A stretch of 64,000 nucleotides of DNA, taken from NCBI GenBank assembly GCA_902168205.1, contig CABHOK010000003.1:1612001-1676000 (forward strand). Reading direction: 5' to 3'. Each line of letters starts with the position of its first letter. Position 1 is the first letter of the stretch. The position numbers and the translations under genes were made by a program. Shown one piece after another: positions 24,705 through 34,893 of this stretch. Origin of the DNA: an uncultured Chitinophaga sp. (lineage in GTDB: Bacteria > Bacteroidota > Bacteroidia > Cytophagales > Cyclobacteriaceae). Below the pieces are notes generated by a model that worked only from the letters and a program-made list of their open reading frames with translations, searched no databases and was not told the DNA's origin.

Positions 24705-25820
24705 ATGAAAGATTATGCCCGCTTTAGTGCTGAAGAGTTAGCCACTGATGATGACTTCATCAAATGGGTGAAGTATGCAAACCGTTACCCGGAACTCGAC
24801 CGCTTTTGGAAGAACTGGCTTGAGCAACACCCGCATCGCAAGGAAGAAGTAGATGAAGCGCGGTTGATGATACGGGCTATTCTCGAAGAGCCTCAGCATT
24901 TACCGGGACATGAAAAGCAACGTGCTATATGGAATGAAATTTCCGGTACACTATCTATACTCGCAGAGGAGGAGAAGAAAATTATACCGTTCTACAAGCG
25001 CTGGTATATGAAGGCCGCTTCCGTGGTAGTTATACTGGGTATAGGATGGTATACCTATCAGGTTGTATTTACCGGACATCCTGCCGTTAATCATCATCCG
25101 GTGGTAGCTACGATTAACCTGGAGAAACACGTCAATAATAATGATGTGCCAAAGACTGTTGTGCTGGAAGATGGTACTTCTATTGTGCTGCAGCCGCATA
25201 CCATGTTGCGTTACCCGAAGCATTTCAAAAAAGATCTGCGCGAAGTATACCTGATCGGTGAAGCTTTCTTTGAAGTAAAGAAAGATCCTGCCCGTCCTTT
25301 TATCGTACATGCAAATGAAATTATAACGCGTGTGCTGGGAACAAGCTTTACCGTGCGCAATTTCATAGGAGAAAAGAATGTAACGGTGCAGGTAAAGACC
25401 GGTAAAGTATCCGTGTTCAAGGATCAGAAAAAAGAGAAGAAAGAAGAAGTGGTTGAAGATGCAGTAGATCGCGTGGAAGGTGTTGTACTGATGCCGAATC
25501 AACAAGTAGTATATGAACGAAAAGCCATGAAGATGGTGAAATCACTTGTAGAAAATCCATCGGTGTTGATACCGGTTGCCAAACAGGAATTTGAATTTAC
25601 CGATACACCGATCCGGGAAGTTTTTGATGCCATTGAAAATGCCTACGGTGTAGATATAGTATACGATGAAGAATTACTGGCCAGCTGTGCCATTAATGCA
25701 TCCTTAACGGATGAGCCGCTCTACGATAAACTGAAACTCATCTGTAAAGGTATAGATGCATCGTACGAGATCATTGACTCACACATCATCATCTACAGCA
25801 AAGGATGTACGAGTCAGTGA
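24705..25820 (+). CDS. FecR-family anti-sigma factor
   Basis: A 371-residue inner-membrane protein. The N-terminal cytosolic part (1-100) should bind the ECF sigma factor; one membrane helix (about 104-122, AASVVVILGIGWYTYQVVF) follows; the periplasmic FecR domain (about 145-245) shows VVLEDGTSIVLQPHTMLRYP, EAFFEVKKDPARPF and VLGTSFTVRNF. A C-terminal STN-like DUF4974 segment (about 295-368, EFEFTDTPIREVFDAIENAY) should contact the transducer. It relays a substrate signal from the SusC-like receptor that begins 189 bases downstream to the upstream sigma factor. Confidence 0.93.
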   Translation: MKDYARFSAEELATDDDFIKWVKYANRYPELDRFWKNWLEQHPHRKEEVDEARLMIRAILEEPQHLPGHEKQRAIWNEISGTLSILAEEEKKIIPFYKRWYMKAASVVVILGIGWYTYQVVFTGHPAVNHHPVVATINLEKHVNNNDVPKTVVLEDGTSIVLQPHTMLRYPKHFKKDLREVYLIGEAFFEVKKDPARPFIVHANEIITRVLGTSFTVRNFIGEKNVTVQVKTGKVSVFKDQKKEKKEEVVEDAVDRVEGVVLMPNQQVVYERKAMKMVKSLVENPSVLIPVAKQEFEFTDTPIREVFDAIENAYGVDIVYDEELLASCAINASLTDEPLYDKLKLICKGIDASYEIIDSHIIIYSKGCTSQ

Positions 25821-25898
25821 AAACCTGAACACAACACTACCCAAACCCAAACCAATTGTATAAGCTTATGAAAACATAATACCCATACAAAAAAGAAA

Positions 25899-25962
25899 CC
25901 GATGGTGCGCTAACACCACCGGTTCTGAAATGCCCCGTATTCATCCTGGCGAGGATGAGGGG
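25899..25962. promoter_or_regulatory. Tandem hairpins in the susC leader
   Basis: ACCGATGGTG and CACCACCGGT form one imperfect stem (about 25900-25924), and CATCCT-GGCG-AGGATG flanked by CCCC and GGGG forms a second, strong one (about 25934-25961). Neither has a T tract, so RNA processing, stability or translational control is more likely than termination. Confidence 0.45.
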
Positions 25963-26008
25963 CGTTGTCTCTCCGTATTTCACTTCAAGACAAACCATTT
26001 TCAAAAGT

Positions 26009-29000
26009 ATGAAAAAAGAACTACAAGTTCATGGACAGCTATTGTTCATTATGAAGGTCTCATTCATTCACTTTATTTGCGTACTCACATTTCTCGGTGT
26101 TGCTCACGCCAGTGAGATCACTGCACAGGTTCTGGAAAAGAAAATTACCATCGACCTGAACGATGTAAGCCTTCGCGTGGCGCTTCAAAAAATTGAACGT
26201 GCTACCGACGTTAAATTTCTCTACCAGTCGCAACTCATCTCTCCGAAAGAAAACGTAAACATCGAAGCAGCGGATGAACGTTTGGGAGATTTATTGAAAC
26301 AAATTTTCGATCCGCTGCAGATTGCGTTCGAAGCCGATGGCAACCAGATCGTGCTGACGCGTCAACGCACCGGAGCGCTGGACATTGATCCGGCTGATTC
26401 GGAAAATAAAATGCCGTATGATATACTCATCACCGGAACCATTACCGATGAGCAGGGACAACCTTTGCCCGGAGTAAATATACTTGTAAAGGGAACCACG
26501 ATCGGAACTACATCGGATGCCAACGGTACGTATAGCCTCTCCGTTGAAGACGAAAGTTCGGTACTTGTTTTTTCATTCATTGGCTTTCTTACACAGGAAG
26601 TTCCTGTGGGAAGTCAAACCAGCGTGAATGTTGTAATGGCGGCCGATGTTACATCGCTGCAGGAAGTAGTGGTGGTCGGATATGGTGAAGTAAAGAAATC
26701 GGATCTCACCGGTTCCGTTGCATCGATCAAGTCGGAAGAACTGAACGCCTATCCCACAACCAATTTGGTGCAGTCATTGGCGGGGCGTGCGCCCGGTGTA
26801 CAGATATCGCAAAATACAGGTGCACCCGGAGCGTCCATCAGTGTTCGTGTACGGGGTACGAATTCTGTGCAGGGGTTTAACGAACCGCTATATGTAGTGG
26901 ATGGCTTTCCGTATTCCGGTAATCCTACATTGCTCAACAATGCAGATATAGAGTCGATACAGATACTGAAAGATGCATCGGCCACAGCTATATATGGATC
27001 GCGCGGTGCGAACGGTGTAGTGATCATCACAACGAAACGCGGCAAGCAGGGGAGAACATCGGTTGAATACGATGGCTATTATGGCTGGCAGACCATCCGC
27101 AAGAAGATCGATATGATGAGTGCGCGTGAGTATGCGTTGTTCTATAACGAGCAGGCTGCCAACGATGGACTTGCTCCTCACTTTACGCAAGATGAAATCA
27201 ATTCCTTTGGACAAGGTACAGACTGGCAGGATCTCGTTTTACAAACAGCTCCTATACAAAACCACGCGATCAGTATAAACGGTGGTACCGAGAAAACACG
27301 CTTCTCTATTTCCGGAAGCAATTTCAACCAGGAAGGTATCATCATCGGGAGTGATTATGTTCGTAACTCCGTACGTGCTAACGTGACTACCGACATCAGT
27401 AAAAAATTCAAGTTCGATCTCAATACGATCTTAAGTCGTATCGATTCCGATCGCAAGAACTCCGGTGGTGGTAACCGTGGTGGTTCACTGATTTCGGCTA
27501 TGCTGTCCGGGTATCCGACACAAACGCCCTATAACGCAGATGGTACCTATACCAATTTGTCAGCGGCATATTCATGGGGATCGAATGTTATCACCAACCC
27601 GCTTAACTATATCGAGCAACAGTCTGATCACATCCGCTCGAATAAAGTATTGATCAACGGAGCGCTCACTTTTACTCCGATAGAAGGACTCGCTATAAAA
27701 ATATCCGGTGGTGTAGAGAATACCGAAGACCGCACCGATGGTTACACCACAAAGAAGTTCATCAACTCAACGGGGTCTGCATCGATCGCTACAACACAGA
27801 TCAGCAGTGTGCTGAATGAAAATACCATCAGCTATACCAAAGAATTCGGAGCGCATAATATTTCCGCTGTCGCGGGATTTACCTATCAGAATTATACCAC
27901 CACAACACTCAATGCATCGGGCAGTGGTTTTGTGAGTGATGTGCAGGAGTCGTTTGATATAGGTGCTGCTGCTACGCAAGGTGTACCAAGCTCTTCCTTC
28001 TCTGAGTGGGCGTTGCTGTCGTACCTCGCGCGCGTAAACTATACCTTTAAAGATAAATACCTCGCTACGATAAGTTTCCGTTCCGATGGTTCATCGCGCT
28101 ATAGCGATGGACAGAAGTGGGGAAGCTTTCCATCGGCTTCGCTGGCATGGCGCTTATCCGAAGAAGAATTTATAAAGAGTATATCATTCATTTCTGACCT
28201 GAAACTACGTGCAGGCTATGGTGAAACCGGAAGTACTGCGATCAACCCCTATCAAACATTGAATCAACTTGAATCCGGTAAAGTAGTATTAGGTGATGCA
28301 CTGGTTACATACTACGCTCCCGGCACACGATTGTCAGGTCCGCTGAAATGGGAAACGACAGCACAGACAGATATAGGTCTTGATATAGGCTTCCTGCAGA
28401 ACCGCTTTAATTTTACTGTGGATTACTATATAAAGAACACACGCGACCTGTTGAATACAGTTCCGCTTCCTTCGTCACTGGGCTATGGCTATACCATACA
28501 GAATGTTGGTAAAGTGCAAAACAAAGGCCTTGAGCTTTCTGCGGGTGGCGTTGTACTGGAAGGTCCTTTTCAATGGGATGTATCAGCCAATATATCGTTC
28601 AATAAAAACAAAGTTGTTAAACTATACGGTGGCAATGATGTATTAGGACAATCCATTGATATCTCGGTGGTGAACGACAATATTAACATTCTGCGTGAAG
28701 GTGCTCCGATCGGTTCCTTCTTCGGTTATGTTGAAAAAGGTTATGATGCCAATGGTAAAATTGTATACGAAGATTTCAGCGCCAACGGTTCACGTGATAT
28801 AGGCGACAAACGCATCATCGGAAATCCGAATCCGAAATATACCTATGGATTTAACTCAACTATGAGTTATAAGAACTTCGAATTGAATGTATTCATACAA
28901 GGCTCTTACGGTAATGATATCTTCAACCTGAGTGCCGTAAACCAGACACTCGATTATGGCCAGGCGCTGAACATGCCACGCGAGGTATACGAAGATCATT

Positions 29001-29332
29001 GGACACCCGAAAACACCGATGCCAAATACCCGGTGATCAGTCGCACCACGCAAACACAAGTGTCCAATCGTTTTGTGGAAGATGGCTCATACCTGCGTTT
29101 CAAAAATATACAGTTGAGCTATAATCTACCGGTGACCGATCTGAACCTGAACTGGCTGCGCAAGGCACAGGTATATGTAAGCGCACAAAACATGATCACG
29201 CTTACCGACTACTCCTGGTACGATCCGGAAATCAACTCCTACGGAGGAGCCAACTCCATCCGTCTCGGTATAGATCACTACAGTTACCCTACAGCCAAAA
29301 GCATGACGGTAGGCGTACGACTTGGTTTCTAG
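26009..29332 (+). CDS. SusC/RagA-like TonB-dependent transducer
   Basis: A 1107-residue outer-membrane receptor. After a signal sequence (ATG 26009; hydrophobic core about 13-33) comes an STN signalling domain (about 42-110, ITIDLNDVSLRVALQKIE), a carboxypeptidase-D-like repeat (about 130-205, GTITDEQGQPLPGVNILVKG), the TonB-linked box EVVVVGYGEVKKSDLTGSV, a plug (about 215-325) and the 22-strand barrel to the end. With its SusD partner it imports a large substrate using TonB energy. The STN domain shows that it also signals to FecR. ATG 26009 is preferred because the longer frame begins inside a hairpin at 25955. Confidence 0.95.
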   Translation: MKKELQVHGQLLFIMKVSFIHFICVLTFLGVAHASEITAQVLEKKITIDLNDVSLRVALQKIERATDVKFLYQSQLISPKENVNIEAADERLGDLLKQIFDPLQIAFEADGNQIVLTRQRTGALDIDPADSENKMPYDILITGTITDEQGQPLPGVNILVKGTTIGTTSDANGTYSLSVEDESSVLVFSFIGFLTQEVPVGSQTSVNVVMAADVTSLQEVVVVGYGEVKKSDLTGSVASIKSEELNAYPTTNLVQSLAGRAPGVQISQNTGAPGASISVRVRGTNSVQGFNEPLYVVDGFPYSGNPTLLNNADIESIQILKDASATAIYGSRGANGVVIITTKRGKQGRTSVEYDGYYGWQTIRKKIDMMSAREYALFYNEQAANDGLAPHFTQDEINSFGQGTDWQDLVLQTAPIQNHAISINGGTEKTRFSISGSNFNQEGIIIGSDYVRNSVRANVTTDISKKFKFDLNTILSRIDSDRKNSGGGNRGGSLISAMLSGYPTQTPYNADGTYTNLSAAYSWGSNVITNPLNYIEQQSDHIRSNKVLINGALTFTPIEGLAIKISGGVENTEDRTDGYTTKKFINSTGSASIATTQISSVLNENTISYTKEFGAHNISAVAGFTYQNYTTTTLNASGSGFVSDVQESFDIGAAATQGVPSSSFSEWALLSYLARVNYTFKDKYLATISFRSDGSSRYSDGQKWGSFPSASLAWRLSEEEFIKSISFISDLKLRAGYGETGSTAINPYQTLNQLESGKVVLGDALVTYYAPGTRLSGPLKWETTAQTDIGLDIGFLQNRFNFTVDYYIKNTRDLLNTVPLPSSLGYGYTIQNVGKVQNKGLELSAGGVVLEGPFQWDVSANISFNKNKVVKLYGGNDVLGQSIDISVVNDNINILREGAPIGSFFGYVEKGYDANGKIVYEDFSANGSRDIGDKRIIGNPNPKYTYGFNSTMSYKNFELNVFIQGSYGNDIFNLSAVNQTLDYGQALNMPREVYEDHWTPENTDAKYPVISRTTQTQVSNRFVEDGSYLRFKNIQLSYNLPVTDLNLNWLRKAQVYVSAQNMITLTDYSWYDPEINSYGGANSIRLGIDHYSYPTAKSMTVGVRLGF

Positions 29333-29384
29333 TACCCCACACACCATCCCCAAGCTCGCAGCTCGTAACTTAAAAAGAAAGCGT

Positions 29385-30824
29385 ATGAAAAAAGTATTCA
29401 CCTATATAATTGCATCGCTCGCCCTCGCAGGGTGCAGCGAAGTTTTAGAGGAAAATCCAAAGTCATTGTCAGCAGAAGTTTTTTATAACACGGCCGATGA
29501 AGCAGCCGCTGCTGTGAACGCTATATATGGTCCGATGCGTTCCGATGGAGCACTCGGTCTCAATTACCCCGCACAATTGGAAGGCATGGCCGACTATGGT
29601 AACTCACGCGGAAGTCAGACACCTGTAAGTTTATACCAGGGATTGGACAACACCAACATCACGCGTGTAAGTGGCGTTTGGGACAATCTATACCAGGCGA
29701 TACGCAATGCCAACATTGTGATCAAGAACGTGCCGAACGGAAATGATATATCGCAGGCTGCGATCGATCTATATGTAGGCGAAGCAAAATACCTGCGTGC
29801 ACTCATGTACTTCGCGATGGTACGCAACTGGAAAGGCGTGCCACTGCGTACTGAGAACAACATGACAGAACCCAATATAGAACGCGCCAGCGTTGAACAG
29901 GTATACGATCAGATTGAAAGTGATGCACTGGCGGCCGAAGCGGCATTGCCGGATGTACCGGCCCAACCCGGAAGACCAACGAAGTGGGCCGCGAAAACTT
30001 TATTGTCAGAAGTATATTTGAACCTCGGTCTGTGGGCTGAGTCAAGAGCCAAAGCAGCCGAAGTAATTGCTTCGGGTAAATATAGCCTGGTGCCGGTATC
30101 CACATCCGAAGACTTTCAGAAGATCTATGGCCCCGAAGTGGTGTCCACATCCGAAGAGATTTTCTATCTGAAGTACTCCCGCCAGCAGGGATTCGGTTTG
30201 GTAAACTATGCCCACCGCGCTACGTCACAGTATAAATATTTTGGTCCCGGCGGTGTATATGCACAGTATACAGACTCAGCGTCCAATTCCATTATCAAAA
30301 ACTGGAGCAAGAGCGATCTGCGCAAAGCACACATTCTGTACAATGTGGATGTAGGCCTCGGTGCCAATACATGTCTCTATCGGAAATATAGGGACCCGCT
30401 TGCTACCAACCTCGGTGCAGGCAATGATTACCCGTGGTATCGCTATGCCGATTTGTTGTTGTTTCATGCAGAAGCTGCAGCGCGTGCTAACAACGGACCT
30501 ACCGCTGAAGCGGTGGAGAGTCTTAATAAAGTACACCGCAGAGCGTACGGTTATGATGCAAACACACCATCGCCTGTTGATTTTGCTATCGGTGATTTCG
30601 ATCTCACCAGCTTTGTTGATAAAGTAGTGGAAGAACGTGGTTACGAGACTATGTATGAAGGCAAGCGCTGGCTTGATCTGAAACGCCTGGGCATTGCCGA
30701 GCAACGCATCAAGGAAGTTAAAAATATAATCGTGGCCGAGAAACATATGTACTGGCCGATCCCGAACTCAGAAATGCTCTATAACAAAGCACTGGACGCT
30801 TCTGACCAGAACCCGGGATACTAA
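29385..30824 (+). CDS. SusD/RagB-like substrate-binding lipoprotein
   Basis: A 479-residue outer-membrane lipoprotein with a lipobox ending LALAGC (cysteine at residue 17). The fold is the tetratricopeptide-rich SusD family: EVFYNTADEAAAAVNAIYGP near the start, AKYLRALMYFAMVRNWKGVP, and the C-terminal YRYADLLLFHAEAAARANN and ERGYETMYEGKRWLDLKRLG. SusD lids the SusC barrel and binds the substrate at the cell surface. The ATG at 29385 is 52 bases after susC, so both are co-transcribed; a strong hairpin follows. The substrate cannot be named from sequence. Confidence 0.95.
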   Translation: MKKVFTYIIASLALAGCSEVLEENPKSLSAEVFYNTADEAAAAVNAIYGPMRSDGALGLNYPAQLEGMADYGNSRGSQTPVSLYQGLDNTNITRVSGVWDNLYQAIRNANIVIKNVPNGNDISQAAIDLYVGEAKYLRALMYFAMVRNWKGVPLRTENNMTEPNIERASVEQVYDQIESDALAAEAALPDVPAQPGRPTKWAAKTLLSEVYLNLGLWAESRAKAAEVIASGKYSLVPVSTSEDFQKIYGPEVVSTSEEIFYLKYSRQQGFGLVNYAHRATSQYKYFGPGGVYAQYTDSASNSIIKNWSKSDLRKAHILYNVDVGLGANTCLYRKYRDPLATNLGAGNDYPWYRYADLLLFHAEAAARANNGPTAEAVESLNKVHRRAYGYDANTPSPVDFAIGDFDLTSFVDKVVEERGYETMYEGKRWLDLKRLGIAEQRIKEVKNIIVAEKHMYWPIPNSEMLYNKALDASDQNPGY

Positions 30825-30840
30825 CTATATACTTTGAGAC

Positions 30841-30873
30841 AGGCATCTGCGCATGATGCAGATGCCTTTTTTT
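30841..30873 (+). terminator. Terminator after susD
   Basis: AGGCATCTGC (30841-30850) pairs perfectly with GCAGATGCCT (30858-30867) over a 7-base loop and is followed by seven Ts. Partial read-through into the oxidoreductase genes would give graded expression of the locus. Confidence 0.92.
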
Positions 30874-30894
30874 ACTTGTACTAAACCCTACGAC

Positions 30895-32901
30895 ATGATT
30901 TTGAAAAGGCGTATAGTGGTTGCGTTGGTTGCAACATTCGTATTGGTTACAACCGCGGCATCCGCGCAACGAATTATAGAAACAGATGTATGTGTATATG
31001 GCGGTACTTCGGCAGGTGTTATTGCTGCCTATACCGCGCAGAAACTGGGCAAGAAAGCTATACTGATTGAACCCGGCCGCCACCTCGGGGGCATGAGCTC
31101 GGGCGGATTAGGCTATACTGATATCGGAAACAAGTATGCGATTACCGGACTGGCCCGCGATTTCTACAGGCGCATCGGAAAACATTATGGCAAGTTTGAA
31201 CAATGGACATTTGAGCCGCATGTAGCGGAAGATATATTCAAGGAATATGTGGCGCAGGGAAATTTCCAGGTGTTATACGAGACACGCCTGCGCGATGTAA
31301 AGAAACGGGGAGCTCGCATTACTGAAGTGGTATTGGAGAATGCTGTTGATCGCAGCGCGGCCGCAGTTATTGTACGCGCCAGGGTATATATTGATTGTGG
31401 ATACGAAGGTGACCTGATGGCAAAGGCTGGCGTATCGTATGTAGTCGGGCGCGAGGATAATAAAGATTTTAACGAGACGATCAATGGGGTGCAGCTGATG
31501 CACGGACACCAGTTTCAGGATGGTATAGATCCCTATATAATTCCCGGTAAACCGGAGAGTGGTCTTGTGTGGGGAATAAGCCGTGAGACTTTGCAACCGA
31601 ATGGGACAGGCGATAAAAAAGTACAGGCCTATAATTATCGCATCTGTCTTACATCCGATAAAAATAACATGGTGCCGATTACGCGGCCGGAGGGATATGA
31701 CTCCACGCGATACGAACTCGCAGTGCGTTTGTTGAAAGCGAATCCGGACCGAAAAAGATTGGATGATTACTTTATCTGGAGTCGTATGCCGAATAGTAAA
31801 ACCGACATTAACAATCGCGGTGGCTTTTCTACGGATATGATAGGCATGAATTATAAATATCCCGATGGCACGTATGATCAGCGCAAGCAGATCATTGATG
31901 AACATGAACGCTATACCAAAGGATTACTATATTTCTACGGTCATGATACGCGCGTTCCGGTTGAACTTCGGAAAGAAATGTTGAAGTGGGGATATCCGAA
32001 AGATGAGTATACAGACCATGGCAACTGGTCGCCCCAGCTATACATTCGTGAAGCAAGACGCATGGCAGGAAGTTACGTGATGAGCCAGGCAAACTGTGAA
32101 GGTAAAGAAGTGGTGAAAGATGGTGTAGGAATGGCTGCATATACTATGGACTCACACAACTGTCAACGTATCGTGGTGAATGGACAGGTGAAGAACGAAG
32201 GGAACGTAGAAGTGGGTGGCTTTGGTCCATACCCGATCGCGTATGGTTCTATTGTCCCAAAGGCAGCAGAGTGTACTAACTTGTTTGTTCCGGTTTGTCT
32301 TTCGGCAACGCATATAGCGTATGGTTCCATTCGCATGGAGCCTGTGTTCATGGTACTGGCGCAATCTTCTGCAACGGCTGCGGTACACGCCATTAACGAG
32401 GGCAAGAGTATTCAGTCAATCGACATCGCGAAGTTGCAGCAGGAATTAAAAGCCAACCCGCTGGCCGATGGTAAACTGTTCGATGTATTGGTAGATAATG
32501 ACGATGCTGCCGAAGTGACCAAGCAGGGTAATTGGAATGTCGAGAAGAAAGGCGGTTACGGTCCATCATTCTTCGTAAGTGCTGAAGGCGGTGCGGGGAA
32601 GGAGACTGTTCGTTTTACTCCGGAGATTCCACAAAACGGAACATACCAGGTATATATATACTTTCCGAAAGTATCAGGCATGTCGTCACAGATTGCTGTA
32701 ACGCTTTCGGATGGTAACAAACAATATCCGCAAACCATAAAGTCATCGGATATTATTGTGGAAGGACAAACTTCAGGCGAATGGGTTTCGGTTGGAAAAT
32801 ATACCTTGTCGAAAGGTAAATCTGCGTATGCGGAAATATCCAATGCAAAGGCCGATGGTAAAGTGCTGGCAGATGCCGTGATCTGGGTGCCGGTAAAATA
32901 A
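30895..32901 (+). CDS. Secreted FAD-dependent oxidoreductase with C-terminal beta domain
   Basis: A 668-residue exported flavoprotein. Signal peptide 1-22 (VVALVATFVLVTTAASA) is followed by the FAD-binding motif DVCVYGGTSAGVIAAYTAQK and GRHLGGMSSGGLGYTD, typical of the FAD_oxidored family. The C-terminal 140 residues (about 525-668) form a golvesin/xanthan-lyase-CBD-like beta domain with VRFTPEIPQNGTYQVYIYFP. I took ATG 30895 because the earlier in-frame ATGs lie inside the susD terminator. Such proteins occur in SusC/D loci but their reaction is poorly known; oxidation of a sugar or a related alcohol is a guess. Confidence 0.85.
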   Translation: MILKRRIVVALVATFVLVTTAASAQRIIETDVCVYGGTSAGVIAAYTAQKLGKKAILIEPGRHLGGMSSGGLGYTDIGNKYAITGLARDFYRRIGKHYGKFEQWTFEPHVAEDIFKEYVAQGNFQVLYETRLRDVKKRGARITEVVLENAVDRSAAAVIVRARVYIDCGYEGDLMAKAGVSYVVGREDNKDFNETINGVQLMHGHQFQDGIDPYIIPGKPESGLVWGISRETLQPNGTGDKKVQAYNYRICLTSDKNNMVPITRPEGYDSTRYELAVRLLKANPDRKRLDDYFIWSRMPNSKTDINNRGGFSTDMIGMNYKYPDGTYDQRKQIIDEHERYTKGLLYFYGHDTRVPVELRKEMLKWGYPKDEYTDHGNWSPQLYIREARRMAGSYVMSQANCEGKEVVKDGVGMAAYTMDSHNCQRIVVNGQVKNEGNVEVGGFGPYPIAYGSIVPKAAECTNLFVPVCLSATHIAYGSIRMEPVFMVLAQSSATAAVHAINEGKSIQSIDIAKLQQELKANPLADGKLFDVLVDNDDAAEVTKQGNWNVEKKGGYGPSFFVSAEGGAGKETVRFTPEIPQNGTYQVYIYFPKVSGMSSQIAVTLSDGNKQYPQTIKSSDIIVEGQTSGEWVSVGKYTLSKGKSAYAEISNAKADGKVLADAVIWVPVK

Positions 32902-32957
32902 TCTGAATAATCGTAAGTATTCATTGTTCACGGTGCGCATGCACCATAACTATACAC

Positions 32958-34808
32958 ATGAAAAAAATATTAGCAAGCTATGTATTATGGCTGATCGCGA
33001 TAAGTGCGTATGCACAATACGATCTTGTGATTGTAGGCGGCACACCGGGTGGTATAATGACAGCCATTGCTGCCGCCCGACAAGGTAAAACCTCGGTTAT
33101 ACTGGAGCGCACTACGCACATCGGTGGATTGCCCGCGAATGGTTTGGGTGCTACGGATATTGCTACGCGCGGTGCTACCACGGGTTTATTTTCCGAGTTT
33201 ATCACACGGGTAAAACAATATTATATATCAAGGTACGGTGCCGACTCGAAGCAGGTGAAAGATTGCTCAGATGGTTTCCACTTTGAGCCTTCTGTGGCGG
33301 AACAGATACTCGAGCAAATGCTGGCCGAGCAAAAAGGAAAGATCACCGTTCGCAAGATGCGACAGTTTGATGTGCTCGATAAGAATATTCTTATGGAGAA
33401 TGACCAGATCAAAAAGATATACATTCTCAATCGCGAATCGCAGCAGCGTGAAGAATATACGGGTAAAGTATTTGTGGATGCCACCTACGAAGGTGATCTG
33501 GGGGCAGCTGCCAAAGTGCCGTTCCGGTTAGGACGTGAGGGTAAAGATGAGTTCAATGAACCCGGAGCCGGTATCGTGTATAAATACTGGGGCGGTACGG
33601 AAGGAGAGGGCTCTACATTTCAGGGCGACAACGCGGTGCAATCGTATAACTACAGATTGTGTCTCACGAACAATCCGGCCAATCGTGTTGAGGTGAAGAA
33701 ACCGCTGCAGTATAATCGTGAAGAGTATATATCGTTGATCGAAGACGTCTGGACAGGCCGGCACACCGGTGCGCACATGCAGCAGGTTACTGCCGCCATG
33801 CTGGAAGAAAACCGAAAGTATATAGCGAGCGGCAAGCCCAGTAAAATACCGGGCGATGTGTGGGGCATCGCTAAAATAACAAACATGGTAACATTGCCCA
33901 ATGCGAAGACCGATGCCAACAATCAACACATGGCGTTTATCTCCACTGACCTTCCGGAAGAAAACTGGCCGTGGCCGACATCAGCATGGGCATGGCGTGA
34001 TCAGTATGCACAACGCCTGCGAAACTATATACAAGGGTTAATCTGGTTTGCGCAGAATGATAAAGCACTGCCGGAACATTTCAGGAAGGCTGCGAAGGAG
34101 TGGGGCTTTGCAAAAGATGAGTATACGGATAACGATAACTTTCCGCGCCAGGTATATGTACGTGAAGGCAGAAGGTTTGAAGGCTTGTACTTCTTCACGG
34201 CAAAAGACGCAACCGAAGTTGCTCCGGGGCAACGTCCTCCGTTGCATGCTTCGAGTGTAACGGCAAGTCACTATGCATTAGATTCTCATGCTGTGCGCAA
34301 GCGCGAACCGAATCGTATACACCTGGATGGTTTCCTGAGTTATCCTTCGCAGGTATATACAGTGCCGTATGGTGTAATGGTACCGAAGACTGTTGATAAC
34401 CTGATACTGCCTGTTCCTGTATCCGGTAGTCACATAGGTTTTTCAACGTTGCGCATGGAGCCCTGCTGGATGGCGCTCGGGCAGGCTGCCGGTGTAGCGG
34501 CATCACTTGCGATTGATCGCAATCAAAAGGTGAGAAATATAGCGATCGCTGAATTGCAGAAAGTGCTGATTGAACAGAAGGCAACGTTGATATACTTTCA
34601 GGATGTGCAACCTGATCATGCGGACTTTCCGATGGTTCAGTACATGGCCTTGCGCGGATATTTACCGGAATGGCAGGCGAAACTGACTGACGCTGCCGAT
34701 GAGATAACGCTGGCTGCGTGGGAGAAACTCTCCGGTATAAAACTCCAGGCGCAGGCCGGCACCAGTCGCAAGGATGTACTGACCAAACTCTATCAGCAAT
34801 TGAAGTAA
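32958..34808 (+). CDS. Second secreted FAD-dependent oxidoreductase
   Basis: A 616-residue exported flavoprotein related to the preceding gene but lacking its C-terminal beta domain. After a signal peptide (1-19) come DLVIVGGTPGGIMTAIAAAR and RTTHIGGLPANGLGATD, the FAD-binding elements of the same family. The first 250 residues and the segment VREGRRFEGLYFF (VREARRMAGSYVM in the other copy) align by eye between the two, so they are probably paralogues. The gap between them is 56 bases with no hairpin, so they are likely one operon and may act one after the other. Confidence 0.85.
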   Translation: MKKILASYVLWLIAISAYAQYDLVIVGGTPGGIMTAIAAARQGKTSVILERTTHIGGLPANGLGATDIATRGATTGLFSEFITRVKQYYISRYGADSKQVKDCSDGFHFEPSVAEQILEQMLAEQKGKITVRKMRQFDVLDKNILMENDQIKKIYILNRESQQREEYTGKVFVDATYEGDLGAAAKVPFRLGREGKDEFNEPGAGIVYKYWGGTEGEGSTFQGDNAVQSYNYRLCLTNNPANRVEVKKPLQYNREEYISLIEDVWTGRHTGAHMQQVTAAMLEENRKYIASGKPSKIPGDVWGIAKITNMVTLPNAKTDANNQHMAFISTDLPEENWPWPTSAWAWRDQYAQRLRNYIQGLIWFAQNDKALPEHFRKAAKEWGFAKDEYTDNDNFPRQVYVREGRRFEGLYFFTAKDATEVAPGQRPPLHASSVTASHYALDSHAVRKREPNRIHLDGFLSYPSQVYTVPYGVMVPKTVDNLILPVPVSGSHIGFSTLRMEPCWMALGQAAGVAASLAIDRNQKVRNIAIAELQKVLIEQKATLIYFQDVQPDHADFPMVQYMALRGYLPEWQAKLTDAADEITLAAWEKLSGIKLQAQAGTSRKDVLTKLYQQLK

Positions 34809-34817
34809 AATAAACGT

Positions 34818-34867
34818 GCTATGGCAGCGAGGTATATATTTCTGTATATACTTCGCTATAGCATAGC
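34818..34867 (+). terminator. Long interrupted hairpin between oxidoreductase and transporter genes
   Basis: Left arm GCTATG..AGCGA.GTATATA and right arm TATATAC..CGCT..CATAGC fold into about 17 base pairs with small internal loops; TTTCCATTTTTT follows. It may attenuate expression of the downstream MFS gene. Confidence 0.55.
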
Positions 34868-34893
34868 TTTCCATTTTTTAAATCATATATAGT

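Noticed and set aside
30853-30894. Upstream ATG starts for the first FAD oxidoreductase
   Set aside because: They fall inside the susD terminator hairpin and precede, not form, the signal peptide.
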